Source: Capnocytophaga gingivalis ATCC 33624 (GTDB taxonomy: Bacteria > Bacteroidota > Bacteroidia > Flavobacteriales > Flavobacteriaceae). From it: a stretch of DNA of 64,000 nt. The DNA lies in the NCBI RefSeq assembly GCF_000174755.1, contig NZ_ACLQ01000019.1:62001-126000 (forward strand). The letters are read 5' to 3'. Position 1 is the first letter of the stretch. Each line of letters starts with the position of its first letter. The notes beneath the pieces are model-generated. The model was not told the DNA's origin. It saw only the letters and a list, made by a program, of their open reading frames with translations, and made no database searches. The translations under genes were made by a program, and so were the position numbers. Positions 41,482-50,785 of this stretch are shown one piece after another.

Positions 41482-41976
41482 TTACCAATTCGCTAAAGAA
41501 GCATTAAAAATATCCTGTCCTATTCGCTCAAAAATAGCCTCAAAAGCAGCACTCTTAACCGAACTAAGCTGCGCATTGGCAGGGAAATCGTAATAGTGAG
41601 AAAACTGTTTTTCGAAATCCTTGTCCTCTTCCTTATTATTAGTAAAGCGCACATTGACTGTTACTGTAAGGCGGTTCTGTGCTGCTCGCTGATCAGCTGT
41701 AGCAGCCATAGGAGCCACTGTAAAGTTTGTTATTTCTCCCTCATAGACCAAGTCTCCATTGCTATTGGTAAGCGAAAGATTTGTTTGATTATTAATCAAA
41801 TCCTGTAGGTAGAAAGTGAACTCTCTATCCATTCCTGGCTCTATCAATGGCGCTCTATTTTGAAAAAAATTTACCTGAAAAGTTTTGGCATTCCCTGTGC
41901 TTCCTCCTGTGAAATTATAGATACCACAAGAGGATATACCACATAAAAGGCACAAAAATAAAATTAGTTTTTTCAA
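41482..41976 (-). CDS. lptE: LPS assembly lipoprotein LptE
   Basis: 164 residues. The lipoprotein signal ends at Cys17 (GISSC). The mature part, with GIYNFTGGSTGNAKTFQVNFFQNRAPLIEPGMDREFTFYLQDLI, fits the Bacteroidota LptE family, the outer-membrane partner that plugs LptD during LPS insertion. It is the first gene of the operon, sharing a promoter box at 41991-41998; divergent from the membrane protein at 42054. In related genomes the sigma-54 activator is part of this cluster; here it lies at the other end of the window. Confidence 0.88.
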   Translation of the reverse strand: MKKLILFLCLLCGISSCGIYNFTGGSTGNAKTFQVNFFQNRAPLIEPGMDREFTFYLQDLINNQTNLSLTNSNGDLVYEGEITNFTVAPMAATADQRAAQNRLTVTVNVRFTNNKEEDKDFEKQFSHYYDFPANAQLSSVKSAAFEAIFERIGQDIFNASLANW

Positions 41977-41990
41977 CGGAAAATTTTTTG

Positions 41991-41998
41991 CAAAAGTA
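41991..41998 (-). promoter_or_regulatory. -7 promoter box TACTTTTG for lptE-TPR-secG
   Basis: TAnnTTTG match 15 bases before the lptE ATG, back to back with the plus-strand box at 42030. Confidence 0.55.
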
Positions 41999-42029
41999 CA
42001 ACTATATTTTTAATAAAAAAATTTTTTTA

Positions 42030-42037
42030 TACCTTTG
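42030..42037 (+). promoter_or_regulatory. -7 promoter box TACCTTTG for the 42054 membrane protein gene
   Basis: TAnnTTTG match 17 bases before the ATG; it rules out the upstream extension to 41988. Confidence 0.65.
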
Positions 42038-42053
42038 CAAAAAAATATCACTT

Positions 42054-42764
42054 ATGGAAACTCTGGAAAAAAATAAAGAGAACTCAGAGGGGTCTTTAGA
42101 ACTCTCTAACGAACTCAAACGCCTACAGAGGAGCTCTAATCCTCTGAAAATATTTAAAGAAATGAGTGTGTTAGGAATTGGCTCTGGGGTAAAGTCTGTA
42201 AAGAATATCTTATTCTTTACCATAGTGAATCTTATCTTTTTTTTGGTGGGGGTTTATCTACTTTTTAGCCATACTTTTGCTTATAAAAAACTATTTTTCC
42301 TGCTTCTTATGATAGGAATAGGTGTACTATTTGTATTTATCGCCATCAGAAAAGTTTTTGATTTGCTTAAAATGGAATATGCTTCCTATCTTTTCAATCA
42401 ATTTCAACCTCAGATTCAAAAAGTATTCGAAAGTATTTTCCAAAAAGCAGAGAATACCACTGAAAAAATTATCAGTAAAGGGCAGTTACAAGATACCTTC
42501 CAGCGTTTTCTTCCTAAGATTCCCAAGGCTTTCCAAAAGCACCTGCTCTTTGTGCTTTCTTTTACTCCTATGGTAGGCTTTGTCGCCGATATTGTAGCCA
42601 CTCCTACCCTTACTTCCCCACAGAAGCAAAGCGATGTCCTATATGAAAAAGTACAACACTATATGCAGGAGAGCGTGGAAGATGAGCGCCGAGGCTATTG
42701 GGTACTCTGGGCGCTGATTATCAATGCTCTTTTACAGGGATTTCTATTATATATGTTATTGTAA
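42054..42764 (+). CDS. Hypothetical membrane protein
   Basis: 236 residues from METLEKNKENSEGSLEL. A polar N-terminal region (about 1-45) precedes two helices (ILFFTIVNLIFFLVGVYLLF and KLFFLLLMIGIGVLFVFI), a polar helical middle rich in Gln/Phe (QFQPQIQKVFESIFQKA), a short hydrophobic segment (LFVLSFTPMVGFVADIV) and a final helix near the end (VLWALIINALLQGFLLY). I do not recognise the family. It is 13 bases upstream of the first permease gene, so it may be the first gene of that operon and act with the transporters; that is inference. Confidence 0.7.
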   Translation: METLEKNKENSEGSLELSNELKRLQRSSNPLKIFKEMSVLGIGSGVKSVKNILFFTIVNLIFFLVGVYLLFSHTFAYKKLFFLLLMIGIGVLFVFIAIRKVFDLLKMEYASYLFNQFQPQIQKVFESIFQKAENTTEKIISKGQLQDTFQRFLPKIPKAFQKHLLFVLSFTPMVGFVADIVATPTLTSPQKQSDVLYEKVQHYMQESVEDERRGYWVLWALIINALLQGFLLYMLL

Positions 42765-42777
42765 ATCAAACTAAAAC

Positions 42778-44019
42778 ATGACTCAAAAAAAAATTCCCTC
42801 CCTACTGGGAGGCGCTATGATTATTGCCGGAACGGCCATTGGGGCTGGAATGCTTGCCAATCCTACCTCTACTGCAGGAATATGGTTTGTGGGTTCGGCA
42901 ATCATTCTGTTTTATACTTGGTTCTGTATGACTACTTCCGGACTTATGCTCTTGGAGGCCAATCTCCACTACCCTACTGGAGCTAGTTTTGATACCATTG
43001 TTACAGATTTGCTTGGAAAGCGATGGAATTTTCTCAACGGGCTTTCTGTGACTTTTGTGCTCTATATCCTGACATATGCCTATATTACCTCTGGGGGAAG
43101 TATTACTGAAAATGCTATTAATAGCCTACAAGGAGAAGTACAAATCTCTAGAAGCATAGGATCTTTGCTTTTTTGCTTAGTATTAGGCCTTTTTGTATGG
43201 TTTTCTACTAAAGCTGTAGACAGGCTAAGCACTATTCTTATTGGAGGTATGATCATTGCTTTCTTTCTCTCAACAACTGGACTACTCTCTTCGGTAAGCA
43301 GTCATATATTGTTGGATATTCAAAATAAAAATACAACAGCACATCTCCCCTACTTGCTTACAGCACTCCCTGTGTGCTTAGTCTCTTTTGGCTTTCATGG
43401 AAATGTTCCCAGCTTGGTCAAATACTATAATCGAGATGGACGCCGTGTGATGCAATCCATATTTATCGGAACTCTTTTAGCGCTTTTTATCTATATATTA
43501 TGGCAAATGGCAGTACAAGGAAACCTCCCAAGAGACAAATTCGCTCCTGTCATAGCCAAGGGTGGAGATGTAGCGGCTCTTTTGGAAGCACTAAGTGCCT
43601 ATATACCTATCCAATATATAAGTATTGCTCTAAACTTCTTCGCTTATATGGCTATTGCCAGTTCGTTCTTGGGGGTAACCTTAGGACTTTTTGATTATAT
43701 AGCGGATTTGCTCAAGCTACCTGACACCCCCTGGGGAAGGGCTAAGACAGCCTTACTGACCTTTCTCCCTCCTCTACTACTGAGCTTACAGTTTCCTTAT
43801 GGCTTTGTCATCGCCATTGGTTATGCAGGATTGGCAGCTACTCTTTGGGCAGCCATAGTTCCCGCTCTATTGGTACAGGCCAGCCGTAAGAAGTTTCCTG
43901 AGTCTTCTTATAAAGTGTATGGAGGAAAAGGAATGGTTTACTTTATTATTTTCTTTGGGCTTATCAATATAATAGCTCAAATAGGAATACAAATGGGGAT
44001 TATCCCAACCTTTAAATAG
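42778..44019 (+). CDS. Aromatic amino acid permease, TyrP/Mtr/TnaB family (copy 1 of 3)
   Basis: 413 residues with about 11 helices. The N-terminal SLLGGAMIIAGTAIGAGMLA and the segments TYAYITSGGSITENA and AIASSFLGVTLGLFDYIADL are typical of the HAAAP family (TyrP, Mtr, TnaB), inner-membrane proton symporters for aromatic amino acids. TyrP (tyrosine) is the nearest in my recall, but specificity cannot be read from the sequence. It is the first of three tandem paralogues on one strand, and is the most diverged of the three in the first helices and the loop between helices 4 and 5. Confidence 0.9.
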   Translation: MTQKKIPSLLGGAMIIAGTAIGAGMLANPTSTAGIWFVGSAIILFYTWFCMTTSGLMLLEANLHYPTGASFDTIVTDLLGKRWNFLNGLSVTFVLYILTYAYITSGGSITENAINSLQGEVQISRSIGSLLFCLVLGLFVWFSTKAVDRLSTILIGGMIIAFFLSTTGLLSSVSSHILLDIQNKNTTAHLPYLLTALPVCLVSFGFHGNVPSLVKYYNRDGRRVMQSIFIGTLLALFIYILWQMAVQGNLPRDKFAPVIAKGGDVAALLEALSAYIPIQYISIALNFFAYMAIASSFLGVTLGLFDYIADLLKLPDTPWGRAKTALLTFLPPLLLSLQFPYGFVIAIGYAGLAATLWAAIVPALLVQASRKKFPESSYKVYGGKGMVYFIIFFGLINIIAQIGIQMGIIPTFK

Positions 44020-44064
44020 GTAATGGATAACAAGTAACAGATAATGTATAATTAGGCAAGAAAA

Positions 44065-45318
44065 ATGACCTCAAAAAAACTTCCTTCACTCTTAGGCGGG
44101 GCAATGATCATCGCAGGAACTGCTATTGGTGCAGGGATGCTTGCCAACCCTACATCTATGTCGGGGATATGGTTTGTAGGTTCTCTCATGATGTTCCTCT
44201 TTACATGGTTCTACACCGTAGTGGCTGGACTGATGCTTATGGAAGCCAATCTGCATTTTCCTAAAGGGGCTAATCTTAACACAATGGTTACCCAACTCTT
44301 AGGAAAAGGCTGGAATATAGCCAACGGACTTGCTGTGGCTTTCACCCTTTATATACTCACGTATGCGTATATTACCTCTGGAGGCGGAATCACTGAAAAT
44401 CTCTTACATCGGATTGTACCAGAACTAGGAATTTCCCATAAGGAAAGTTCCCTACTATTTTGCTTTGCGTTAGCTTTATTTGTCAGTATATCTACCAAAG
44501 CCGTAAGCCGATTGAGCACGATTCTTATCACAGGTATGATTATTGCCTTCTTCCTTTCAACAACAAGCTTACTAAGTTCGGTGAGCCCCTCTGTACTGTT
44601 CGATACTACCGCGCAAAAGGAGTCTTCCTATATTCTTTATCTACTTTCTGCCTTACCTATGTGCTTGGTATCTTTTGGATATCACGTATGCTTACCCAGC
44701 TTGGTGAGTTACTATAACAAGAAAAGCCGGTTGGTTATACAATCGATTCTCATAGGTACCGGAATTGCCTTTCTCATATACATATTATGGCAAATGGCTG
44801 TACAAGGAAACCTTCCTCGAGAACAATTTGCACCTGTCATTGCCAAGGGAGGGGATGTAGCAGCCCTTCTGGCTGCTTTAAGTACATATATCCCGACACA
44901 AACCATTGGCATAGTGCTTGATTTTTTTGCCTATATGGCTATCGCCAGTTCTTTCTTGGGAGTAACCTTGGGGCTCTTTGATTACATTACAGATTTGCTT
45001 CAGTGGGGCAACTCCTTATGGGGCAGAATAAAAACTGCCCTGGTTACCTTTCTCCCTCCACTGATGATGAGTTTTTTTTATCCTTATGGATTTGTTACCG
45101 CCATCGCTTATGCTGGAGTTGCTGTGAGCTTCTCCTCAATAATGATTTCAGCACTGATGGTGCGCTCCAGCAGAAAGAAATTCCCTGAGGCAACCACCTA
45201 TCGTACTTTCGGAGGAACACCACTTATTTATTTTATAATAATTATCGGTATCCTAAATATAGCAATACAAATAGGCATACAGACAGGAATTATACCCATT
45301 TTCACAGGGAATAAATAA
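44065..45318 (+). CDS. Aromatic amino acid permease, TyrP/Mtr/TnaB family (copy 2 of 3)
   Basis: 417 residues, same family as its neighbours. DNA and protein are close to copy 3, for example GTAIGAGMLANPTSMSGIWF here versus ANPTAMSGIWF there, and ASSFLGVTLGLFDYITDLL in all. Start at MTSKKLPSLLGG, 45 bases after copy 1. Changes cluster in loops (SVSPSVLFDTTAQKESSY) rather than helices, consistent with retained transport but possibly altered substrate range. Confidence 0.9.
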   Translation: MTSKKLPSLLGGAMIIAGTAIGAGMLANPTSMSGIWFVGSLMMFLFTWFYTVVAGLMLMEANLHFPKGANLNTMVTQLLGKGWNIANGLAVAFTLYILTYAYITSGGGITENLLHRIVPELGISHKESSLLFCFALALFVSISTKAVSRLSTILITGMIIAFFLSTTSLLSSVSPSVLFDTTAQKESSYILYLLSALPMCLVSFGYHVCLPSLVSYYNKKSRLVIQSILIGTGIAFLIYILWQMAVQGNLPREQFAPVIAKGGDVAALLAALSTYIPTQTIGIVLDFFAYMAIASSFLGVTLGLFDYITDLLQWGNSLWGRIKTALVTFLPPLMMSFFYPYGFVTAIAYAGVAVSFSSIMISALMVRSSRKKFPEATTYRTFGGTPLIYFIIIIGILNIAIQIGIQTGIIPIFTGNK

Positions 45319-45354
45319 CAGATAGTGAGCAATAGAACCATAAATAAACAAAAA

Positions 45355-46602
45355 ATGAAACAAAAAAAACTTCCTTCACTCTTAGGTGGGTCAATGATCA
45401 TCGCAGGAACTGCTATTGGTGCAGGAATGCTTGCCAATCCGACAGCTATGTCGGGGATATGGTTTCTCGGTTCGGTGATTTTATTCCTTATCATTTGGGG
45501 CATCACCACCCTATCGGCATTAATGCTTTTAGAAGCCAATCTTCACTTTGAGAAAGGTGCTAATTTTGACACAATCACAACCCAACTATTGGGAAAAGGC
45601 TGGAATATATTCAATGGAATTTCGGTGGCCTTCACCCTGTATATCCTTACATATGCTTATATTACCTCAGGAGGAAGCATCACCAAGAGTTTGCTCAATC
45701 GGTTTGTTCCAGAACTTCCTATCAATCATACTTTTTCAGCTCTTCTTTTCTGCTTTGTATTAGCCCTTTTTGTAAGTATTTCTACTAAGGCAGTGGACAG
45801 GATGAGCACAATTCTTATTTCTGGTATGGTGATAGCTTTTTTCTTATCGACAACAGGATTGCTAAGTTCTGCCAAGAGCGAGATCTTACTCAATACAGTA
45901 GCACATACGGAAACTTCCTACCTTCCTTATCTATTTTCAGCCATTCCTACCTGCTTAGTATCCTTTGGATATCATATTTGTGTACCTACTTTGGTCAATT
46001 ATTATGATAAGAAGAGTAAAAAAGTAATCTATTCAATACTTATCGGGTCTCTTTTAGCACTTATTATTTACATATCTTGGCAGATGGCGGTACAAGGCAA
46101 CCTTCCCAGAGGAGAATTTGCTCCCATCATATCCAAAGGTGGCGATGTAGCCACTTTACTAAGTGCTTTAAATCGATATATCCCCGTTTTGTCCATAAGC
46201 ATAGTCCTTGACTTCTTTGCTTATATGGCTATAGCCAGTTCTTTCTTAGGAGTAACCTTAGGGCTTTTTGATTATATATCCGATTTGTTCAAATGGGGTA
46301 ATCACTTAGGAGGAAGAATAAAAACTGCCTTGGTTACCTTCTTGCCTCCTTTATTATTGAGTCTTTTTTATCCTTATGGATTTGTTACCGCAATTGCTTA
46401 CGCTGGGCTCGCTGTAAGTTTTTGGATGATTATCATACCTGCACTTTTAGCATGTGCCAGCAGAAAGAAATTCCCTAATAGTAATTATAAAGTATTTGGC
46501 GGAAAGTGGATGATTTATGTAGTAATACTTTTTGGTTTGCTTAATATATTTTGCTATATAGCTTCTCAGCTAAATTGGATTCCTACTTTCAAAGGAGAAT
46601 AA
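45355..46602 (+). CDS. Aromatic amino acid permease, TyrP/Mtr/TnaB family (copy 3 of 3)
   Basis: 415 residues from MKQKKLPSLLGGSMIIAGTA. The frame opens at a GTG ten codons upstream (45325), but alignment with the other two copies places the start at the ATG. Same 11-helix architecture. It differs from copy 2 mainly in helix 2 (LGSVILFLIIWGITTLSALM) and in the C-terminal ILFGLLNIFCYIASQLNW. It is the last of the permease trio; the next gene follows after a 227-base A+T-rich gap. Confidence 0.9.
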   Translation: MKQKKLPSLLGGSMIIAGTAIGAGMLANPTAMSGIWFLGSVILFLIIWGITTLSALMLLEANLHFEKGANFDTITTQLLGKGWNIFNGISVAFTLYILTYAYITSGGSITKSLLNRFVPELPINHTFSALLFCFVLALFVSISTKAVDRMSTILISGMVIAFFLSTTGLLSSAKSEILLNTVAHTETSYLPYLFSAIPTCLVSFGYHICVPTLVNYYDKKSKKVIYSILIGSLLALIIYISWQMAVQGNLPRGEFAPIISKGGDVATLLSALNRYIPVLSISIVLDFFAYMAIASSFLGVTLGLFDYISDLFKWGNHLGGRIKTALVTFLPPLLLSLFYPYGFVTAIAYAGLAVSFWMIIIPALLACASRKKFPNSNYKVFGGKWMIYVVILFGLLNIFCYIASQLNWIPTFKGE

Positions 46603-46829
46603 TGTAAATTATAAATCAAATCACACAACTAATAAAATCATTTTTAGATAATAAGAAATAGGTTACAAAATATTTTTTAATACATTTTATAGTCAGACGC
46701 ATTGAAATTTTTGAATATAACAAATCTTACTATCAGAAACTATTAAAATATTTTTTACCACATCACCATAACCTTATGACAATGATTTCAAATAAAAATA
46801 AATACGATAACATATAAAAATTTACAAAT

Positions 46830-47291
46830 ATGAATAACATAATTTCAAAAATCACAAAATATTTTCTTTATAGTATTTTAGTTGTCCTTATTGGTAAATT
46901 CATTTTCTATATACCTATATTTTATACTATAAATATGGATAATTTTAAAGAGATGATACAATTAGAGAGAGTAGATATTATCTCTTTTGTTGTATTCTTT
47001 GCTTTGCTTTTACTATGTGAAAAGAAAAAAAGGGATACCTATAAGTTCTATACACTATTTTATATTTGTTTTCATCTTTTATCCGTTATATCATTTGTAA
47101 TATACCAATGTATAGAATTTTACATAGGAAGAGATGAACGTTTTGAATACCATTTTTGGAACGAATTATTCTCACAGAGAGAGGAAATAATGCAATTATT
47201 TCTCAGCAGATTTTTGGACACTGATATCATTTCTGTTTATATAGTTTCCTCTTTTTTCATTCTAAAAAAATATGCAAACCACAAAATATAA
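46830..47291 (+). CDS. Small membrane protein, unknown (cassette gene 1)
   Basis: 153 residues with about four transmembrane helices (about 11-33, 46-62, 71-95, 130-146) and an acidic loop (RDERFEYHFWNELFSQREEI) before the last. It is paralogous in layout to the next gene: CEKKKRDTYKFYTLFYICF here and FRKIKKDTYSFYILFYSCF there, and both end with IVSS-F/Y-ILKKY. I do not recognise the family. First of four consecutive small membrane protein genes in unusually A+T-rich DNA; no promoter box was convincing. Confidence 0.7.
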   Translation: MNNIISKITKYFLYSILVVLIGKFIFYIPIFYTINMDNFKEMIQLERVDIISFVVFFALLLLCEKKKRDTYKFYTLFYICFHLLSVISFVIYQCIEFYIGRDERFEYHFWNELFSQREEIMQLFLSRFLDTDIISVYIVSSFFILKKYANHKI

Positions 47292-47327
47292 TTCTAAATA
47301 CTCATCTCCTATTAAAAAAATAATATT

Positions 47328-47783
47328 ATGGAATCAACCGTATTATATATAAAAAAATATGCAATCTACAGCTTATTATTTTTGCTGTTTTTTGAATGTA
47401 TGATGTTTCTTCCTTGTTTAGGATATCAAAACAAACAAGAGGTACTCATACTATTCTTAATTTATCAATTCAATTATCTTTCTTTAGTGCTCATATTTTT
47501 TATATTACTCATACTTTTTAGGAAAATAAAGAAGGATACTTATTCATTTTACATTCTGTTCTACAGTTGTTTTATATTTATAGCCACCATCGTTGATATT
47601 ATTTATCATTTTGGAAAACAAATTTTCAATGATGAAACTATATCTATTTACTCAAATGAAGAGGTTTCAAAAATAACATATATTATGGATTTACTTTATT
47701 TTAGATTTTCTACCACTAGTTATTTTTGTATTATTATTGTCTCTTCCTATATAGTACTAAAAAAATACATAAAGGATAAGTAA
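47328..47783 (+). CDS. Small membrane protein, unknown (cassette gene 2)
   Basis: 151 residues with about four helices (12-33, 40-64, 70-93, 125-146). It shares with gene 1 the central basic turn KKDTYSFY and the C-terminal IVSSYIVLKKY, and so looks like a divergent duplicate. The polar region before the last helix (FNDETISIYSNEEVSK) is acidic as in gene 1. No enzymatic motif. It follows gene 1 by 36 bases and precedes gene 3 by five. Confidence 0.7.
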   Translation: MESTVLYIKKYAIYSLLFLLFFECMMFLPCLGYQNKQEVLILFLIYQFNYLSLVLIFFILLILFRKIKKDTYSFYILFYSCFIFIATIVDIIYHFGKQIFNDETISIYSNEEVSKITYIMDLLYFRFSTTSYFCIIIVSSYIVLKKYIKDK

Positions 47784-47788
47784 AAATA

Positions 47789-48268
47789 ATGAATATGAAA
47801 AAAGAAACTTCTTTTCTCAACAAATTAAAGCTTGCCCTTGCATTAAGTACTCTTTTCTTAATCATCTCAATGATACCTTTTGCTCTTGCTAACAAAGAAG
47901 AGGTGACGGACTCTTATAAGATAGGATTTATTCTTGATCTTATTATTCCCTTTTTATTGAGTTTTACTTTTTTCTTAACGCTTCTTCCTGCAGAGAAATA
48001 TATCAAAAATGGAATAAGGTTCTATCTCAAATTTTTTGTAAACTGGTTTGCTTCAAGCTTTATTATCCTTTTCGTGTTAAAATTATTTTTCATATTGATA
48101 AATTACTCTCGGTCATTTTATAATTATTCGCAGGTTGTAAAATATGTGAAAGAAACTTTTCAACTTATCTTTGTGGAAATTCTTAGTCTTACTAATATTG
48201 GAATTGGGATAATATGTTCTCTTCCCCTACTCTATGTATATAGAAAGATAATATTGGAGAAAAAATAG
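47789..48268 (+). CDS. Small membrane protein, unknown (cassette gene 3)
   Basis: 159 residues from MNMKKETSFLNKLKLALALS (Met3 possible). Four helices are likely (14-34, 43-66, 77-104, 127-152) and the tail is basic (YRKIILEKK). The second loop, LLPAEKYIKNGIRFYLKFFVNWF, resembles the position of KKDTYSFY in genes 1 and 2, but identity is low. Five bases from gene 2, it is very likely co-transcribed. Function unknown. Confidence 0.7.
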   Translation: MNMKKETSFLNKLKLALALSTLFLIISMIPFALANKEEVTDSYKIGFILDLIIPFLLSFTFFLTLLPAEKYIKNGIRFYLKFFVNWFASSFIILFVLKLFFILINYSRSFYNYSQVVKYVKETFQLIFVEILSLTNIGIGIICSLPLLYVYRKIILEKK

Positions 48269-48308
48269 AAAACATAAGAGAATTATTCATTTTAAAAACC
48301 TACAAACT

Positions 48309-48638
48309 ATGACAATACGTGAATATTTTTACTTATTATCTCCTACTGTGTTGCTTTACTTAGTAAGCCTATTGATTACTTTTTTATTTGTCAAAAAGAA
48401 TAAGTTTTTATACTTTTGCTTTATTAATTGGATGCTCTGTACAGTAAGCTACATTTTCTTTTTCGGAGAAATGTTCGAGAATATTCGTATGTCCCCTTCT
48501 GATTATAGTGATCGTATGTTCGACATCTCAGAAGGATTTCCTTTAATAATGATGGATCCTTTACATCATTTATTATTCTTAATAGCTGTATTTTTGCTTA
48601 TCAGAAAAATATTTATCAAAAAGAAAAAACAATTCTAA
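48309..48638 (+). CDS. Small membrane protein, unknown (cassette gene 4)
   Basis: 109 residues with three likely helices (7-28, 33-52, 86-102), a polar loop FGEMFENIRMSPSDYSDRMFD, and a strongly basic tail IRKIFIKKKKQF. The size and layout fit the other three, but with one helix fewer. I do not recognise the family. It ends the cassette; after it are 273 bases without a supportable gene before the ABC transporter. Confidence 0.65.
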   Translation: MTIREYFYLLSPTVLLYLVSLLITFLFVKKNKFLYFCFINWMLCTVSYIFFFGEMFENIRMSPSDYSDRMFDISEGFPLIMMDPLHHLLFLIAVFLLIRKIFIKKKKQF

Positions 48639-48911
48639 AAATAACCTTTTTGGAACGATTTTTGATGGGGAAAAAGCTACTCTTTTTTTAATTACCACAT
48701 AAGTATGAAAAAGCATATATTTATCTAGCTTGACCTTTTTCTGTGTAAAAAATGCTGAAACTTATATGCTGTAACTAATATAAAAAATGATCCTTAATTC
48801 TATACCAGAACCTTAGAAGCACATAACAATAGCCTTAAATACCATACAGATATGCTCGCACACCGATAAGTAAGGACTCGAGCTACTCTACTAGATAATC
48901 ATACAAACAAA

Positions 48912-50672
48912 ATGTCTCAACAAAAAACTAAAGCCAACGATTTCAGTATCTTAAAAAAACTTTTTAGCTACACCAAACCATACAAATGGATATTTGCCTT
49001 AGTAGCCTTCCTATCCATCTATATATCAGGAGCAAGTTCTCTGAGGGCTTATATCTCCAAGGAAATTATCAATACTTATATTGTTCCCAAGGACTACGAA
49101 GGCTTATTATATGCCAGTTTGCTCTTGGTGGGGATTCTCCTATCAGAAATTATCTCTCAGATTTCTTTTGCTTATTACTCAGGATGGATAGGACAAATGG
49201 TGATTTATGACATGAGAAAGAAGTTATTCTCTCTAATGCTTCGCTTCAATATGAAGTACCACAACCAATCCTCTGTAGGAGTATTGATTACTCGTGCAGT
49301 GAATGACTTAGAACGTATTGGAGAGATTTTCAGTGCAGGATTTTTTGAGATTATTTCGGATATCCTCAAAATGCTACTGATTATGTCCCTGATGTTGCTG
49401 ACTGATTGGAAATTATCACTCCTTACTTTCCTGACTTTACCAATTATCATTTATGCTACCCATCTCTTCCAGAAGGCGAGCAAAGCTGCCTTTACAGACA
49501 TCCGTCGAGAGGTAGCCAACTTGAATTCTTTTGTACAGGAACGCATCACAGGAATCAAAGTTGTCCAACTATTCACCCGAGAGGAGCAGGAGTACAAAGC
49601 CTTTCAAGAGATTAATGAAAAACATAAAAAAGCGTGGTTGCGCAATATCCTCCAGAACTCTATTTACTTTCCTATTGCTGAAATATTAAGTTCTATTGCT
49701 ATTGCTTTGGTTATTTGGTATGGAGGCTTACAAGTTGCCCACCATGAAATGGCCAGTCTGGGGGTAATCTTTATGTTTGTCCAATTGGTTCAGGAGCTAT
49801 ATCGTCCACTGCGCCATATTGCAGACAAGTTTACTGTACTACAAATGGGGATGGTTGCCGCCGGACGTGTTTTTGATATTATGGAGGAGGGCAAGGAAAA
49901 CCAAGAAGATGCTCAAGGAGGTATCTGCAGAGACATAGAAGGAAATATTCAATTTAACAAGGTTACCTTTGGTTACAAAAAAGAAGAAGAAATACTTCAC
50001 GGAATCAGTTTCTCTGCCCAACAAGGAGAAACTATAGCCATTGTCGGGGCTACTGGAGCAGGAAAATCCACCGTGATACAGCTCCTCTCTCGTTTTTATA
50101 AGGCCAATTCTGGAAAAATACTCATAGATGGGGTGGATTGCAACGACTATAATCTGGAAAACTACCGCAAACAGATAAGCGTTGTCCTCCAAGATGTCTT
50201 TCTATTTGCCGATAGTATTTTCTACAACATCACCTTAGGAGATGAGAACATCACCTTAGAACAGGTCAAAGAAGCAGCTAAGGAAATAGGCATTCACGAC
50301 TTCATAGAACAGCTGCCCAACGGCTATCTCTTTGATGTGAAGGAGCGAGGAGCTGTACTTTCTGCCGGACAGCGACAACTGATTTCCTTCCTGCGTGCCT
50401 ATGTACACAAGCCAAAAATTCTTATCCTTGATGAGGCTACCGCTTCAGTGGACTCGCATTCGGAAAAGCTCCTACAGCAAGCTACAGAGAAGATCACCCA
50501 AGGGCGTACTTCAATTGTGATTGCCCACCGCCTCTCCACCATTCGCAAGGCCGATAGGATCATTGTCATGAACAAAGGAAATATCGTAGAAGAAGGTACT
50601 CATGAACAGCTACTTGAAATTCCCAACGGATACTATAAAAACCTGTACAATATGCAGTTTGCTTCTGAATAA
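48912..50672 (+). CDS. ABC transporter, fused permease and ATP-binding protein (exporter type)
   Basis: 586 residues. Six helices in the N-terminal half (about 25-310), then a nucleotide-binding domain with Walker A GATGAGKST (379-387), Q-loop VLQDVFLFA, signature LSAGQRQLISFL and Walker B ILILDEATASVD, H-loop VIAHRLST. This is the MsbA/LmrA-like type IV exporter family, functioning as a homodimer or heterodimer. Substrate cannot be inferred; lipids, drugs or peptides are all possible. It is followed by pfkA with its own promoter. Confidence 0.92.
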   Translation: MSQQKTKANDFSILKKLFSYTKPYKWIFALVAFLSIYISGASSLRAYISKEIINTYIVPKDYEGLLYASLLLVGILLSEIISQISFAYYSGWIGQMVIYDMRKKLFSLMLRFNMKYHNQSSVGVLITRAVNDLERIGEIFSAGFFEIISDILKMLLIMSLMLLTDWKLSLLTFLTLPIIIYATHLFQKASKAAFTDIRREVANLNSFVQERITGIKVVQLFTREEQEYKAFQEINEKHKKAWLRNILQNSIYFPIAEILSSIAIALVIWYGGLQVAHHEMASLGVIFMFVQLVQELYRPLRHIADKFTVLQMGMVAAGRVFDIMEEGKENQEDAQGGICRDIEGNIQFNKVTFGYKKEEEILHGISFSAQQGETIAIVGATGAGKSTVIQLLSRFYKANSGKILIDGVDCNDYNLENYRKQISVVLQDVFLFADSIFYNITLGDENITLEQVKEAAKEIGIHDFIEQLPNGYLFDVKERGAVLSAGQRQLISFLRAYVHKPKILILDEATASVDSHSEKLLQQATEKITQGRTSIVIAHRLSTIRKADRIIVMNKGNIVEEGTHEQLLEIPNGYYKNLYNMQFASE

Positions 50673-50747
50673 ACCCTCTGACTACCACAGAGATATAAAA
50701 AATAGAGAAAAAACTTTTATTTTTGGGGCTATTATAGATTTTTTCCG

Positions 50748-50755
50748 TAAATTTG
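50748..50755 (+). promoter_or_regulatory. -7 promoter box TAAATTTG for pfkA
   Basis: TAnnTTTG match with TTTG 22 bases upstream, 31 bases before the ATG. Confidence 0.65.
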
Positions 50756-50785
50756 CCCCAATAAATAATACCAATTATAACGATT

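Noticed and set aside
48639-48911. Possible short gene before the ABC transporter
   Set aside because: A+T-rich stretch with stop codons in all frames at close intervals and no family signal; nothing is supported.
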